The position numbers and the translations under genes were made by a program. A stretch of DNA of 64,000 nucleotides. Origin: Aptenodytes patagonicus. Taxonomy: Eukaryota; Chordata; Aves; Sphenisciformes; Spheniscidae. Shown in pieces: positions 63,747 to 64,000 of the stretch. Each line of letters starts with the position of its first letter. Position 1 is the stretch's first letter. The DNA lies in the NCBI RefSeq assembly GCF_965638725.1, contig NW_027472014.1, positions 558,001 through 622,000 of the forward strand, in the 5' to 3' direction. Below the pieces are notes generated by a model. It did no database searches. It had not been told where the DNA came from and worked only from the letters and a program-made list of their open reading frames with translations.

Positions 63747-64000
63747 TGTGGGGGTGAAAAGCGGCACGGACTCCGGCAGACACGGCAACCAAAGACCTTT
63801 ATTGCTCTTTGTTAGCATCTTTTATAGCAAGCAGAAGTGTACACGCGCTACCTGCAGCTTGCAGATAGGTTATAGCCTTGTGTTCACGCGCATCTATGCT
63901 CTAGCAGATTGGCCCGTTCTTCCTGATCATGCGAAATGCCTTCATGGTCTTTATCTTGTTTTTCTCCTTCCAGCTGCACATTCCTTTCTCCGTTGTTTTC
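63747..64000 (-). mobile_element. inner provirus 5' LTR, cut by window end (unit B)
   Basis: First 254 bases (plus-strand order) of the 345-base LTR, with ttatag and gcgaaa as in the unit A 5' LTR. Confidence 0.92.

Larger units (their letters stand above)
42226..64000. repeat. tandem segmental duplication, unit B (continues past the window)
   Basis: Second copy of the unit. Relative to unit A it has 109 extra bases at about 45.63-45.74 kb, 9 extra at about 50.34 kb, a 6-base microsatellite difference at 51.74 kb, an extra 68-base CCAAT unit at about 52.6 kb and 289 more bases in the inner provirus dUTPase/protease region. The right end is cut by the window inside the inner provirus 5' LTR, so further copies may follow. 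Confidence 0.95.
54535..64000 (-). mobile_element. outer provirus, 3' part (unit B, continues past window)
   Basis: Copy of the 29,763-onward part: 36-base 3' LTR remnant (54,535-54,570), polypurine tract, env, the pol-env frame, integrase and then the nested element. The pol 5' part, pro, gag and 5' LTR would lie beyond 64,000. Confidence 0.9.
57278..64000 (-). mobile_element. inner provirus (unit B, 5' LTR cut by window end)
   Basis: Copy of 32,507-39,030, with ACATAT at 57,272-57,277. The 3' LTR is 57,278-57,622, PBS 63,727-63,744 and the 5' LTR runs from 63,747 to the end of the window. It keeps the protease region lost in unit A but has a nonsense codon in pol. Confidence 0.93.

Noticed and set aside
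17645..64000. Simple assembly duplication of two alleles as the explanation for units A and B
   Set aside because: Not excluded, but the junction of the units is a continuous, correctly ordered provirus with matching target duplications, and the units differ by several structural changes, so a true tandem repeat is preferred pending read-depth checks.
1..64000. CRISPR arrays, bacterial operons, tRNA or rRNA genes
   Set aside because: No evenly spaced identical repeats with unique spacers, no operon structure and no tRNA cloverleaf found; tRNA-like matches are only the retroviral primer sites.

Overview
This is vertebrate nuclear DNA, almost certainly from a bird. The signs are a multi-exon maestro HEAT-repeat gene of the kind amplified in birds, an OR14-like olfactory receptor remnant, bird-type class II (ERVK/alpha-beta-like) endogenous retroviruses, and a common avian LTR family with an internal ATT microsatellite. 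The species cannot be named from the window.

Layout. Bases 1-17,101 are single-copy: an AT-rich left edge, one apparently intact 19-exon maestro heat-like repeat (MROH-type) gene at 2,642-11,002 (+), then low-complexity DNA (G-rich, purine-rich and pyrimidine-rich tracts) and a CpG-rich promoter-like block with a ZNF143/Staf-type site near 15.7 kb. A minus-strand solo LTR (17,102-17,646) ends exactly where a large tandem duplication begins.

From 17,645 to the window end lie two copies of one ~24.6-25.1 kb unit (A to 42,225; B from 42,226 and running off the end). Each unit carries, in order: gag and 5' LTR of an outer provirus (minus strand); the 3' exons of an FBXO24-like F-box/RCC1 gene; a minisatellite; an inverted broken RIMBP-like fragment; an uninterrupted RIMBP-like coiled-coil/SH3 coding exon; an OR14-like olfactory receptor pseudogene; an LTR; a CCAAT-box array; the 5' exons of the FBXO24-like gene; and the 3' half of the outer provirus, into whose pol a second provirus is nested.

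The outer provirus (29,763-43,918) sits inside an FBXO24 coding exon with a perfect 6-bp target duplication (CACCCT). The inner provirus (32,507-39,030) sits inside the RNase H region of the outer pol, also with a perfect 6-bp duplication (ACATAT) and 345-bp LTRs that differ at only two bases. The two proviruses differ in LTR, primer binding site (tRNA-iMet versus tRNA-Lys1,2), gag and pol, but share a very similar env. Neither is intact: breaks include an internally deleted gag, a deleted protease in unit A, a nonsense codon in pol and a frameshift in env in unit B, and a 3' LTR reduced to 36 bp. The order of events read from shared and private changes is: FBXO24 and OR decay and the outer insertion, then the inner insertion, then the tandem duplication, then private changes.
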